Source of the DNA: Lujinxingia vulgaris
GTDB lineage: Bacteria > Myxococcota_A > Bradymonadia > Bradymonadales > Bradymonadaceae
Reading direction: 5' to 3'
DNA: 64,000 bases
Assembly (NCBI RefSeq): GCF_007997015.1
Contig: NZ_VOSM01000004.1
Coordinates: forward strand, 496,001 to 560,000
The notes beneath the pieces were generated by a model. The model saw only the letters and a list, made by a program, of their open reading frames with translations, did no database searches and was not told the DNA's origin. A program made the translations under genes and the position numbers. Of the stretch, positions 43,908 through 51,689 are shown one piece after another (the first letter of the stretch is position 1; each line of letters begins with the position of its first letter).

Positions 43908-45334
43908 ATGAGATTCCCCCGTCGTCTGCGCCCACTCGCTGCCCTCCTCGCATTCGCCGCAGCCCTCACCCTGAGCGCCTGCTTCAGCGCCGAGCGCACT
44001 GACCACAACGCCCACCCCACCCCTCCCACCTCCGAGACGGGCCAGGCGCTCATCAGCTGCGCGCTGAACGCCCCCTGCCCCGGAAACTTTGTCTGCACCC
44101 AGGGCGGCCACTGCGTCGATCCCACAGGTCAGGTCCCGGCGACCGTCGCGCTGCAGGCCGACCTCGACAACCTCCCGGCCCCGGTGGGCCTGGGCACCCC
44201 CTACCGCCTGCCCGCCAACGCCCGCCTGCGCCTTGATGATCCCGACGGCGACGGCCTGGCCCTGCACGTCAACCGCCGCATCATCATCGACGGCCACGGC
44301 GCCCAGCTCTTTGTCGAAAACGACCTCATCGCCCTGCGCATCTCTGAGCCTGCCGACTGGTCGTCCGTGCGCGACTTAAGTTTCGCCCCCACCACCCCCT
44401 CCCAACCTCATGACGGCATCGGCCTGGATGTGCGTGCGCACGGCCTGCGCCTCGACAACCTCTACTTTGACCGCATGGGCACCGGCATCCGCGCCCACTC
44501 CATCGTCGACGGCCAGCACGCCAACCTCAACATCCAGCAGTGGAGCCGCATCGTCTTCTACGAGTGCCACAACTACGCCATGCACCTGGCCGGCGGCGAC
44601 ACCAACGCCGGCCTCTTCACCGGCCTGGAGGTCCGCGCCGGAAACGGCATCCTCGACTCCTCCTTTCTGGGCAACACCTACGTCTCTCCCCACCATCAAC
44701 TCCACCACCGTCGATGCGCTGACCCTCGACAGCACCGCCAGCTCCGCCACCGTGCTTGGCGCCTACACCGAGATCAACGCCCCACCCATGCAGGCCAACT
44801 CCTTCCACGACCTGCACCTGGGCGGCAACGCCATCGACCGCCTCATCTCCGAGGGCGACCGCATCGGCCGCCACCACGCCTCCCTGCGCTTTCGCCACCC
44901 CCAGACCGGCCTGCGCGTGCGCATCCCCGGCGCCCCCCACGCCGCCATCGCCTTCAACCACCCCCTCGACGGCGAATGGTGGTACTTCCGCTTCTTCGAC
45001 GAGCTCAGCCGCCGCATGTGGGGCTTCTCCTACCGCAACACCTCCACCAGCGCCTACCGCTTCACCGGCCACCAGCATCCCCAGGGCCCGGCCCTCTACC
45101 AGCTCGGCACCCCGCTCAGCACCACCTCCACCGCCGCCCTCACCACCTCCCCGCAGACCACCTCCACCGATGGTCCGCCCGCCCACGCCCCGGCCCACGG
45201 CCACCGCGCCCACACCCCCGTCTCCCCCGACCCCAACTGGGACGGCTCCGAGCCCCCCCCGCTCCGAAGCCCCCTTCTACAACACCGACCCCGACCACGA
45301 CGCCTACTTCTGGCAGGGCATGCCCACCCCCTGA
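43908..45334 (+). pseudogene. Beta-helix-like lipoprotein with two +1 frameshifts
   Basis: ATG at 43908 with GGAGA upstream and a lipobox LTLSAC. The frame continues to about residue 260 (IIIDGHGAQLFVENDL, LRLDNLYFDRMGTGIR), a pattern like right-handed beta-helix/pectate-lyase folds. At CCCC 44688-44691 one base too many breaks the frame; removing one C restores V-S-P-T-I-N and continuity in another frame (DALTLDSTASSATVLGAYTEINA). At C8 45253-45260 the same occurs again, after which EAPFYNTDPDHDAYFWQG ends at 45334. Both breaks are poly-C, so sequencing error, contingency switching and true decay are all possible. Confidence 0.7.
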
Positions 45335-45355
45335 CCACCTCGCACACCCGGAGAT

Positions 45356-45406
45356 CTGACCGCACTCAGGGCGGCGACACAACCAGCGCCGTCCCGACGC
45401 GGTCAG
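45356..45406 (+). repeat. Long palindromic element, short form B8
   Basis: 51 bases with outer arms CTGACCGCACTCAGGGCGGCG and CGCCGTCCCGACGCGGTCAG but no central block. It shares its outer arm with copy B7 and looks like a deletion derivative. Confidence 0.7.
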
Positions 45407-45422
45407 CCCCCGCACACCCCTC

Positions 45423-45613
45423 CAAACGCGCTCACGAATCGACCAACACCCCGGCCCTCAACCACCCAACCACCCAACCACAACCCGCACGCCCCCCAAC
45501 GCCCTCACGAATCGACCCACACCGCGCCCCTCCCACGCCCCTCAACCACCCAACCCCACAACCACCCAACCACAACCCGCACACCCCCCAACGCTCTTAC
45601 GAACTTTCTACGC
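45423..45613 (+). repeat. Tandem repeat family C, copies with AACCACCCAACCAC
   Basis: Two copies of a roughly 90-base unit plus a partial third. Each unit holds CTCACGAATCGACC, a C-rich stretch, and a run of AACCACCC. It fills the space between elements B8 and B7. Two related copies are at 54878-55048 and one at 57430-57530. Confidence 0.7.
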
Positions 45614-45625
45614 ATCCCCAAAGAC

Positions 45626-45730
45626 CTGACCGCACTCAGGGCGGCGATTGGCAAGGAGGCCGGGATGATGCTGTAGCAGCGCTACTGCGAATCCCGGACG
45701 ACGCAGCCAGCGTCGTCCTGATGCGGTCAG
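45626..45730 (+). repeat. Long palindromic element, copy B7
   Basis: 105 bases. Outer arms CTGACCGCA-C-TCAGG and CCTGATGCGGTCAG pair fully with the single bulge at the same place as B5. The inner stem CCGGGAT/ATCCCGG replaces ATAGGGAT/ATCCCTAT of B5, a compensatory change. The apex is GTAGC-AGC-GCTAC. Its last four bases overlap the end of the flavodoxin-like gene. Confidence 0.9.
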
Positions 45731-46467
45731 CGATATTCGGGATTAGGATGCCCAAAATCACACCCCTCATCCCACAAGTCCCTCTGATTCCCCCAGGCCG
45801 GCACCCCGCCGGCCTCCTTCAGCATCCTGGCCATATGCAGAAGGTTCCACGTCATAAACGTGGTGTTCCGCTGCGTGAACGCGTTGCTCACCCCGCCCGA
45901 GCCCTCATCTCCGTAGGAGGGCCCCGGCCCTGCCTCCCCCACCCAGCCGGCGTCGGCCTGGGGTCCGACCAGATACCCCAGGTGCTGCAACGCGTAGAGG
46001 ATCCCGCTTGAGCAATGTTTGATGCCATCTTCGTTGCCGGTGATCACGCACCCACCAACTTTGCCGTAATAGACGTACTGCCCCTTTTCGTTGGTCATCC
46101 CCGACATCGCATAGAGGCGTTCGATAACCCTCGAGCAGACCGACGAGCGCTCCCCGAGCCAGATGGGCGATCCCAACACGAGGATATCGGCCGCCTCGAC
46201 CTCCTTGTAGATCTCGGGCCAGTCATCCTCCTCCCAGCCTTTCTCCCGCATATCCGGATACACCCCCGGCGCGAGGTTGTGATCGACGGCGCGCACGCTG
46301 CAGACCTTCACCCCGGCCCCGCGCATGATCGTACGCGAGACTTCCATCAGCACATCGGTGTTGGAGCGCTCCGGCGAGCGTTTGAGCGTGCAGTTGATAA
46401 AGAGCGCACGCAGCTCGGAGAAGTCCCACTGGTTTGGGTCGCATGCCTCATCGCGTGTCTGGGCCAT
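45727..46467 (-). CDS. Flavodoxin-like NAD(P)H-dependent oxidoreductase
   Basis: 246 residues from the ATG at 46467, preceded by GAGGTGAC; the ORF could start one codon earlier at GTG 46470. Core: ALFINCTLKRSPERSNT (FMN-phosphate loop, about 22-38), then ADILVLGSPIWLGERSSVC and GGCVITGNEDG, the order seen in flavodoxin-fold FMN reductases. Several cysteines surround the core. It probably uses FMN to reduce small molecules in the cytoplasm. The divergent neighbour is an SDR-fold protein. Confidence 0.85.
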   Translation of the reverse strand: MAQTRDEACDPNQWDFSELRALFINCTLKRSPERSNTDVLMEVSRTIMRGAGVKVCSVRAVDHNLAPGVYPDMREKGWEEDDWPEIYKEVEAADILVLGSPIWLGERSSVCSRVIERLYAMSGMTNEKGQYVYYGKVGGCVITGNEDGIKHCSSGILYALQHLGYLVGPQADAGWVGEAGPGPSYGDEGSGGVSNAFTQRNTTFMTWNLLHMARMLKEAGGVPAWGNQRDLWDEGCDFGHPNPEYR

Positions 46468-46622
46468 CACGTCACCTCAGCTCTAAGTTAGGTCCTGGCG
46501 CGACGGCCCGCGGCCGCCCGCGTCCTTTCAAAGCTACACACGCCTTGCCGCACCGCCGCAGACGCCCCTCCGCGCACCCACCGGCCTTGTCCCCCGCTTC
46601 CCTTTGGGCTAAGACCGCGCCC

Positions 46623-48128
46623 ATGGACGATCTCAAGAAAAAACTCGACGCCGCCTCAGACCTCATGGAGCAACTCATTGAGGATCGCGGGCTATTGGCC
46701 GACATCGACGAACCCACCCAGCGCCGTTTTCTCATCGCGGCGGGGCGAGTCTCTCACCCCTCGAAGCACGCGCGGCGAGCGCTTGCGAGGGCGAGGCAGC
46801 GTAGCAAAAGGGATCAGGAGCGCGATGAGGATCAGGCGCTTCTGGACCAGACGGGCATCCGCCAGCTGCGTGACAAGCCCATCTTCGAGACCCCGCGCCG
46901 CCGCGCGGAGTTTGAGGGGCGCCCCCACGAGCTACCCGCGCCTTACGAAGCGCCCACCAGTGAGCCCATTGGCCAGACCAACAACGAGCGCATCTGCTAC
47001 GTCTGCCGTGCGAGCTACACCGAGGTGCATCACTTCTACGACCAGATGTGTCTGGAGTGCGGCGACTTCAACTTTGAAAAACGCTCGCAGACCGCGGACC
47101 TTCGCGGACGCGTCGCGCTCATCACCGGAGCGCGCGTCAAGATCGGCTACCAGGCCGCCATCATGCTCCTGCGCGCCGGCGCCCGCGTCATCGCGCTGAC
47201 CCGCTTTCCCAACGATGCCGCGCGCCGTTACGCGGCCGAAGCGGACTTTGAGGAGTGGAAAGATCGCCTGGAGATCTACGGCCTGGACCTTCGCCACACC
47301 CCGGGCGTCGAGGTTTTCTGCCGCCACCTCCTCGACCACCTCCCGCGCCTGGACTACATCGTCAACAACGCCTGCCAGACGGTGCGCCGCCCGACCGGCT
47401 TCTACGAGCACCTGATGCAGGGCGAGCTCTCCAGCGACGACCTCGGCTCCGAGGTGCGCCGGCTGGTGGGGCGAGTGGAGCGTGATGACCAGCTCCCGGA
47501 AGGGGCGGCGTTGACGAAGCCGGGGGCTTCCAGTGCGCTCTTGAGTCAGGTGGAACTTCTGGCTGAAGATCGCGAGCGCGGCCACCACCTCTTCCCCAGA
47601 GGTCAGCTCGACGCCGACCTCCAGCAGGTGGACCTGCGCCGGGTGAACTCCTGGCGGCTGAAGCTCGACGAGGTCAGCGCGGTGGAGCTTCTCGAGGTTC
47701 AGCTCGTCAACGCCGTGGCCCCCTTTATTCTCAACGCGCGGCTGAAGCCCTTGATGGAGGCCGTGCCGACCCACGACAAGCACATCGTCAATGTCAGTGC
47801 GATGGAGGGCCAGTTCTACCGCATCTTCAAGACGGACCGGCACCCCCACACCAACATGGCCAAAGCCGCGCTCAACATGATGACGCGCACCTCGGCCGCC
47901 GACTACATCGAGTCGGGCATCCACATGAACTCGGTGGATACGGGCTGGGTCACCGACGAGGATCCGGCCGAGCACGCCCGCAAAAAACGCGAGATGCACC
48001 GCTTCCACCCCCCGCTCGACATTGTCGACGGGGCTGCGCGCATCATCGACCCCATCTTCGACGGCGCCAACACCGGCAACCACGTCTGGGGACTCTTCCT
48101 CAAAGACTACAAACCCACCGACTGGTAA
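46623..48128 (+). CDS. SDR-fold protein with zinc-ribbon-like N-terminus and no catalytic Tyr
   Basis: 501 residues from the ATG at 46623. Residues 1-115 are a helical, charged leader. A CYVC ... CLEC pair (about residues 120-145) looks like a zinc ribbon. The Rossmann part has TGARVKIG (NAD-binding loop), IVNNACQ and NVSAMEG (active-site Ser), but the YxxxK position reads TNMAK: the Lys remains and the Tyr is replaced by Thr. Catalysis as in classical SDRs is therefore doubtful. It may be a scaffold or use other residues. A strong terminator follows. Confidence 0.8.
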   Translation: MDDLKKKLDAASDLMEQLIEDRGLLADIDEPTQRRFLIAAGRVSHPSKHARRALARARQRSKRDQERDEDQALLDQTGIRQLRDKPIFETPRRRAEFEGRPHELPAPYEAPTSEPIGQTNNERICYVCRASYTEVHHFYDQMCLECGDFNFEKRSQTADLRGRVALITGARVKIGYQAAIMLLRAGARVIALTRFPNDAARRYAAEADFEEWKDRLEIYGLDLRHTPGVEVFCRHLLDHLPRLDYIVNNACQTVRRPTGFYEHLMQGELSSDDLGSEVRRLVGRVERDDQLPEGAALTKPGASSALLSQVELLAEDRERGHHLFPRGQLDADLQQVDLRRVNSWRLKLDEVSAVELLEVQLVNAVAPFILNARLKPLMEAVPTHDKHIVNVSAMEGQFYRIFKTDRHPHTNMAKAALNMMTRTSAADYIESGIHMNSVDTGWVTDEDPAEHARKKREMHRFHPPLDIVDGAARIIDPIFDGANTGNHVWGLFLKDYKPTDW

Positions 48129-48164
48129 GCCCCTCGCTTCGCCCCCTGCTCTTGCAACGCTCTT

Positions 48165-48217
48165 CAAAAAACATGCCCCCCACTCGCCCTTTTGGGCCCG
48201 GGGGGGCATGTTTTTCT
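48165..48217 (+). terminator. Terminator of the SDR-like gene
   Basis: ACATGCCCCCC pairs with GGGGGGGCATGT, with A run before and T run after, so it may work both ways. Confidence 0.9.
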
Positions 48218-48380
48218 CTACCGATCGTTGCTTCGCCCTGAGCCATCACGACCTCGGCGAGCACTCGGGGCGTTATAGAGTTGCCTTGACTGCGCTCGTC
48301 GCGTTACGAAGTCCCCCTCTGCGACTGGACTGACACGCGCCTCGCACTCGCGGCGCGCCCCTCAACCCCCGAGCCGTACC

Positions 48381-49244
48381 ATGACCCAACCTCTCCGCGT
48401 CGGCGGCGTGCCCGAGCACTTCAACACCCCCTTCTACCGGGCTGCCGAACGCGACCTCTTCGCAGACGCCCCCTTCGACTACAGCTTCACCGAGTATTTT
48501 GGCGGCACCGGCCAGATGCTTGCCGCGCTCGACGCTGGCGAGTTGGATGTGGCGGTGCTCCTGACCGAAGGGGTGGTCACGCATATCGCCAAAGGTGGGG
48601 ACGCGACCATCCTCGGCACCTACGTCACCTCCCCCCTGGTCTGGGGCGTGCACGTTCACGCCGAGGCTCCTTACGCCTCCATCGAGGAGCTGCGCGGCCA
48701 GCCCTTCGCCATCAGCCGACCGCGCTCCGGCTCGCATATCATGGCCTACGTGCTGGCGGCCGACCACGGCTGGGACCCGCGCAGCGAGATGAGCTTTGAG
48801 CAGGTCGGCGACCTGGCCGGCGCCCGCACCGCCCTGGCCGAAGGGCGCGGCACCGCCTTTATGTGGGAAAAGTTCACCACCAAGCCGGTGGTCGACTCCG
48901 GCGAATGGCGACGCGTGGGCACGTGTGCGACGCCCTGGGCGCCTTTTGTGATCGTGAGCCGCCGCGACTTCGCCCGCGAGCGCGCCGACGACCTCAACAC
49001 CCTCTTTGCCACGCTTCAAACCCTGACCGCAGAGATGACGCAAGAGCCCGAGGCGACCATCGCCGAGGTCGTCTCTCGCTTCGGCCAGCGCCCCGAAGAT
49101 GCGGCCGCCTGGCTTGAGCAGACCACCTGGGCGGAGCGCCCGGGCATCGACCAGCCCGACTTAAGCCGTGTCATCGACACGCTAACCGACGTCGGCGTCC
49201 TCGACGCCCCGCTGGCCCCCGAAGAGGTCCTCTTCCCGCGCTGA
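48381..49244 (+). CDS. Ca3427-like / NMT1-like substrate-binding fold protein
   Basis: 287 residues from the ATG at 48381 with a weak ribosome site. It has no signal peptide. The fold is that of type 2 periplasmic binding proteins: RVGGVPEHFNTPFYRAAERDLF, GELDVAVLLTEGVVTHIAKGGD, GTYVTSPLVWGVHVHAE, ISRPRSGSHIMAYVLA (ligand-loop) and a long C-terminal helical part. The closest known layout is the Ca3427-like group, which is cytoplasmic. It probably binds a small carboxylate or amine ligand. It is not next to a transporter. Confidence 0.75.
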   Translation: MTQPLRVGGVPEHFNTPFYRAAERDLFADAPFDYSFTEYFGGTGQMLAALDAGELDVAVLLTEGVVTHIAKGGDATILGTYVTSPLVWGVHVHAEAPYASIEELRGQPFAISRPRSGSHIMAYVLAADHGWDPRSEMSFEQVGDLAGARTALAEGRGTAFMWEKFTTKPVVDSGEWRRVGTCATPWAPFVIVSRRDFARERADDLNTLFATLQTLTAEMTQEPEATIAEVVSRFGQRPEDAAAWLEQTTWAERPGIDQPDLSRVIDTLTDVGVLDAPLAPEEVLFPR

Positions 49245-49285
49245 TCACTCGACTTTTTTGAGCGGTGCTTATCTCCTCAGGGCCG

Positions 49286-49314
49286 CCAGGGCGCGCGCTG
49301 CGCGCGACCCCTGG
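49286..49314. other. GC-rich hairpin
   Basis: CCAGGG and CCCCTGG enclose GCGCG/CGCGC. There is no T run, so it is not a classic terminator. It lies between the binding-protein gene and the aldo/keto reductase gene. Confidence 0.45.
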
Positions 49315-49358
49315 CACCCTCGATTCGAGATTCAACCTGAGCCGTAAAGGGAGCATCC

Positions 49359-50309
49359 ATGACCACCTACCCCACCCTCAAACTTCGCAGCGGCCTCTCC
49401 TTCCCGGCCTTTGGCCTGGGCACCTGGAAGAGCAAGCCCGGCGAGGTGTATGACGCGGTGCGCGCCGCCCTTGAAATTGGCTACCGGCATCTGGACTGCG
49501 CCGCCGTTTACGGCAACGAAACCGAAGTGGGCCAGGCCATCAAAGACGCCATCGCCGCCGGCGACATCACCCGCGACGAGCTCTGGGTCACCTCCAAACT
49601 CTGGAACAACGCCCACCTCAAAGACGACGTCGCCCCGGCGCTCGAGCAGACCTTAAGCGATCTTCAGCTCGACTACCTGGACCTCTACCTCATCCACTGG
49701 CCCATCGCGTTTAAGCCCGGCGTGGGCTTCCCCCGCTCGGCCGACGACTGGCTCACCCTCGAAGAGGCCCCCCTCTCCGAGACCTGGGAGGCGATGCTGG
49801 CCGCCAAACAAGCCGGCAAGTCCCGCGCCGTCGGCGTCTCCAACATGGGTCCGGAGCGCCTCAGCGCCCTTGGCACGGTTGGCGAGCTTCCCGAGGTCAA
49901 CCAGGTCGAGTCGCACCCGCACCTGCAGCAGGGCGAGCTTCTGAACTTCTGCAACGAGCACAACATCGTGCTCACGGCGTACTCTCCCCTGGGCTCCACC
50001 GACCGCGAGAACCGCAAAGACGATGAGCCGCCGCTTCTCAATCACCCCACCATCGAGACCATCGCCAGCGAGGTCGGCGCCTCCACCGCGCAGGTGCTCA
50101 TCGCCTGGGCCATCGCCCGCGGCACCGTGGTGATCCCCAAGTCGGTCAACCGCCAGCGCATCCAGCAGAACTTCGACGCGCTCAAGGTTGAGCTTACCGA
50201 CGAGCATATGAAGACCATCGCCTCGCTCGACAAGGGCTACCGCTACCTCGATGGCAAGTTCTTCGCCTCCAACGGTTCGCCCTACACCCCCGAGGGCATC
50301 TACCGCTGA
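49359..50309 (+). CDS. Aldo/keto reductase
   Basis: 316 residues from the ATG at 49359 with GGGAG upstream. It has the AKR tetrad: Asp in RHLDCAAVYGNE and Tyr in the same motif, Lys in VTSKLW and His in YLIHWP. NADPH-binding IPKSVNRQRI lies near the C-terminus. It reduces aldehydes or ketones, substrate unknown. Upstream 115 bases hold only a GC-rich hairpin. A terminator follows, so it is monocistronic. Confidence 0.95.
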   Translation: MTTYPTLKLRSGLSFPAFGLGTWKSKPGEVYDAVRAALEIGYRHLDCAAVYGNETEVGQAIKDAIAAGDITRDELWVTSKLWNNAHLKDDVAPALEQTLSDLQLDYLDLYLIHWPIAFKPGVGFPRSADDWLTLEEAPLSETWEAMLAAKQAGKSRAVGVSNMGPERLSALGTVGELPEVNQVESHPHLQQGELLNFCNEHNIVLTAYSPLGSTDRENRKDDEPPLLNHPTIETIASEVGASTAQVLIAWAIARGTVVIPKSVNRQRIQQNFDALKVELTDEHMKTIASLDKGYRYLDGKFFASNGSPYTPEGIYR

Positions 50310-50329
50310 GTGCGGCGCGTGTCACAACG

Positions 50330-50370
50330 AAAAGGTCCGAAACCTGGCGGTTTCGGGCCTTTTCTTTTTG
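50330..50370 (+). terminator. Terminator of the aldo/keto reductase
   Basis: AAAGGTCCGAAACC and GGTTTCGGGCCTTTT around TGGC, with T run after; works for the opposite strand as well. Confidence 0.9.
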
Positions 50371-50401
50371 CGCTACCGGCGCGCCGCGCCAGTCCGCGCC
50401 C

Positions 50402-50734
50402 TTACTTCGAGGCTTCCACGTAAGCCGCGCGCGCGGCCGGGTCGGCGCTGATCTCAAAGATCTTCGCCTCCAGCTCTTCCTCGCTCATCTCGGCTTCAGC
50501 GAGCAGGGCTTCGACCTGCTCGGGGTTGGCCTTGATCTTGGCGCGCAGCGCAGCGACTTCGCGCGCCTCGACCACAAGCTCCGACTCCGGTGCGGCTTCT
50601 TCTTCGGCAGGCGCCTCTTCCACCGCCGCGCTCTCGGCCGGCTCGGCCGGGGCCTCCTCGGAGGGAGACTCACAGCCTGCCACCATCGCCAGACTCACCA
50701 GCATCGCAACACACATCCACATCATCTTTTGCAT
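50402..50734 (-). CDS. Small acidic lipoprotein
   Basis: 110 residues from the ATG at 50734 with GGAGAAAA upstream. The signal peptide ends in the lipobox MVAGC. A Glu/Ala/Pro-rich linker (about residues 22-55) leads to a helical end (ALRAKIKANPEQVEALLAEA). It lies 15 bases after the GQAGER-repeat protein and so is probably in its operon. Family unknown. Confidence 0.8.
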   Translation of the reverse strand: MQKMMWMCVAMLVSLAMVAGCESPSEEAPAEPAESAAVEEAPAEEEAAPESELVVEAREVAALRAKIKANPEQVEALLAEAEMSEEELEAKIFEISADPAARAAYVEASK

Positions 50735-50749
50735 AGCTTTTCTCCTGGC

Positions 50750-51514
50750 TTACTGGTCCGCGTTCGCGTTTTTGCCCTTCGCACCGGCTGCAGCCGGGCG
50801 ACGGCCCTGGCCACGCTCGGCGGCCGCTTCGCCCTCTTCACCTTCGGCCTGCGCCTCATCCTGCTGACCGCGAGGGGCTTTGCCCTTCGCGCCGCGCTCA
50901 CCGGCCTGACCACGCTCACCGGCCTGACCACGCTCACCGGCCTGACCACGCTCACCGGCCTGACCACGCTCAGCCGCCTGACCGCGTTCGCCAGCCTGAC
51001 CACGCTCACCGGCCTGACCATTCTCACCGGCCTGACCACGCTCCGGACGCGGACGGCGACGCTCGCGCTCCTCGCGGATCTTCGCAGCGAGCTCCTGGCC
51101 GCGCACACCCGACTCGACCTGCTCTTTGACGTAGTCGCCAAAGTTCTCCATCGGCCCGTGCTCGCGCGCAGCTTCGGCCTCGGCTTTCAGCGTGCGGGCG
51201 GCCTCGGCCGCGGCGCTGCCAGCTTCTTCGGCGCCTTCGGCACCTTCTGCCGCTTCAGCTCCGTCCGGCGCCTCGCCACCTTCGGCGCGGGCGGCCTGCC
51301 GCTCGCGAATCACCTCGATGGCGCGCTCGATTTGCACATTCTCCACGCCGGCTCGCTCAAGCTCAGCGGCAGCCTCCGGAAGCTCCAACGCCTCCAGAAT
51401 CTCCACCGCCTTATCTCCGGCCTGCTCGCCACCTTCCTGAGCAAACGCCGGCACCGACATGCACACCACAGCCAGAAACACTCCGGCCCAACTCGCTCGT
51501 GTCCACCGCATCAT
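50750..51514 (-). CDS. Exported protein with GQAGER hexapeptide repeats
   Basis: 254 residues from the ATG at 51514, GGAG upstream. The signal peptide ends in PAFAQ. A helical Ala/Glu-rich part follows (AVEILEALELPEAAAELERAGVENV, about residues 35-130), then about eight units of GQAGER (one GQAGEN, one GQAAER; about 160-207) encoded by an 18-base tandem repeat, then a charged end. Such low-complexity stretches can vary in number between strains by slippage. No function can be read. Upstream partner of the small lipoprotein at 50402. Confidence 0.8.
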   Translation of the reverse strand: MMRWTRASWAGVFLAVVCMSVPAFAQEGGEQAGDKAVEILEALELPEAAAELERAGVENVQIERAIEVIRERQAARAEGGEAPDGAEAAEGAEGAEEAGSAAAEAARTLKAEAEAAREHGPMENFGDYVKEQVESGVRGQELAAKIREERERRRPRPERGQAGENGQAGERGQAGERGQAAERGQAGERGQAGERGQAGERGQAGERGAKGKAPRGQQDEAQAEGEEGEAAAERGQGRRPAAAGAKGKNANADQ

Positions 51515-51689
51515 ACATCTCCTTTTTTTCGTCGCTGGATGGGTCGTCCGCTGCCAAGTTTAACCCACGCATGCTAGAATAACTACTCGCGCCAACGTGC
51601 CGCTTCACAATGTTTTCGGGTGCTTAACGTCCCCCGCACCTAGCACCCTCACCCCCCTCCGAACGCCGCCGACACTCGCAGGACGATTC

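Noticed and set aside
45423-45613. CRISPR-like spacing of repeats in tandem family C
   Set aside because: Units are contiguous and degenerate, without unique spacers, and no cas gene is near.
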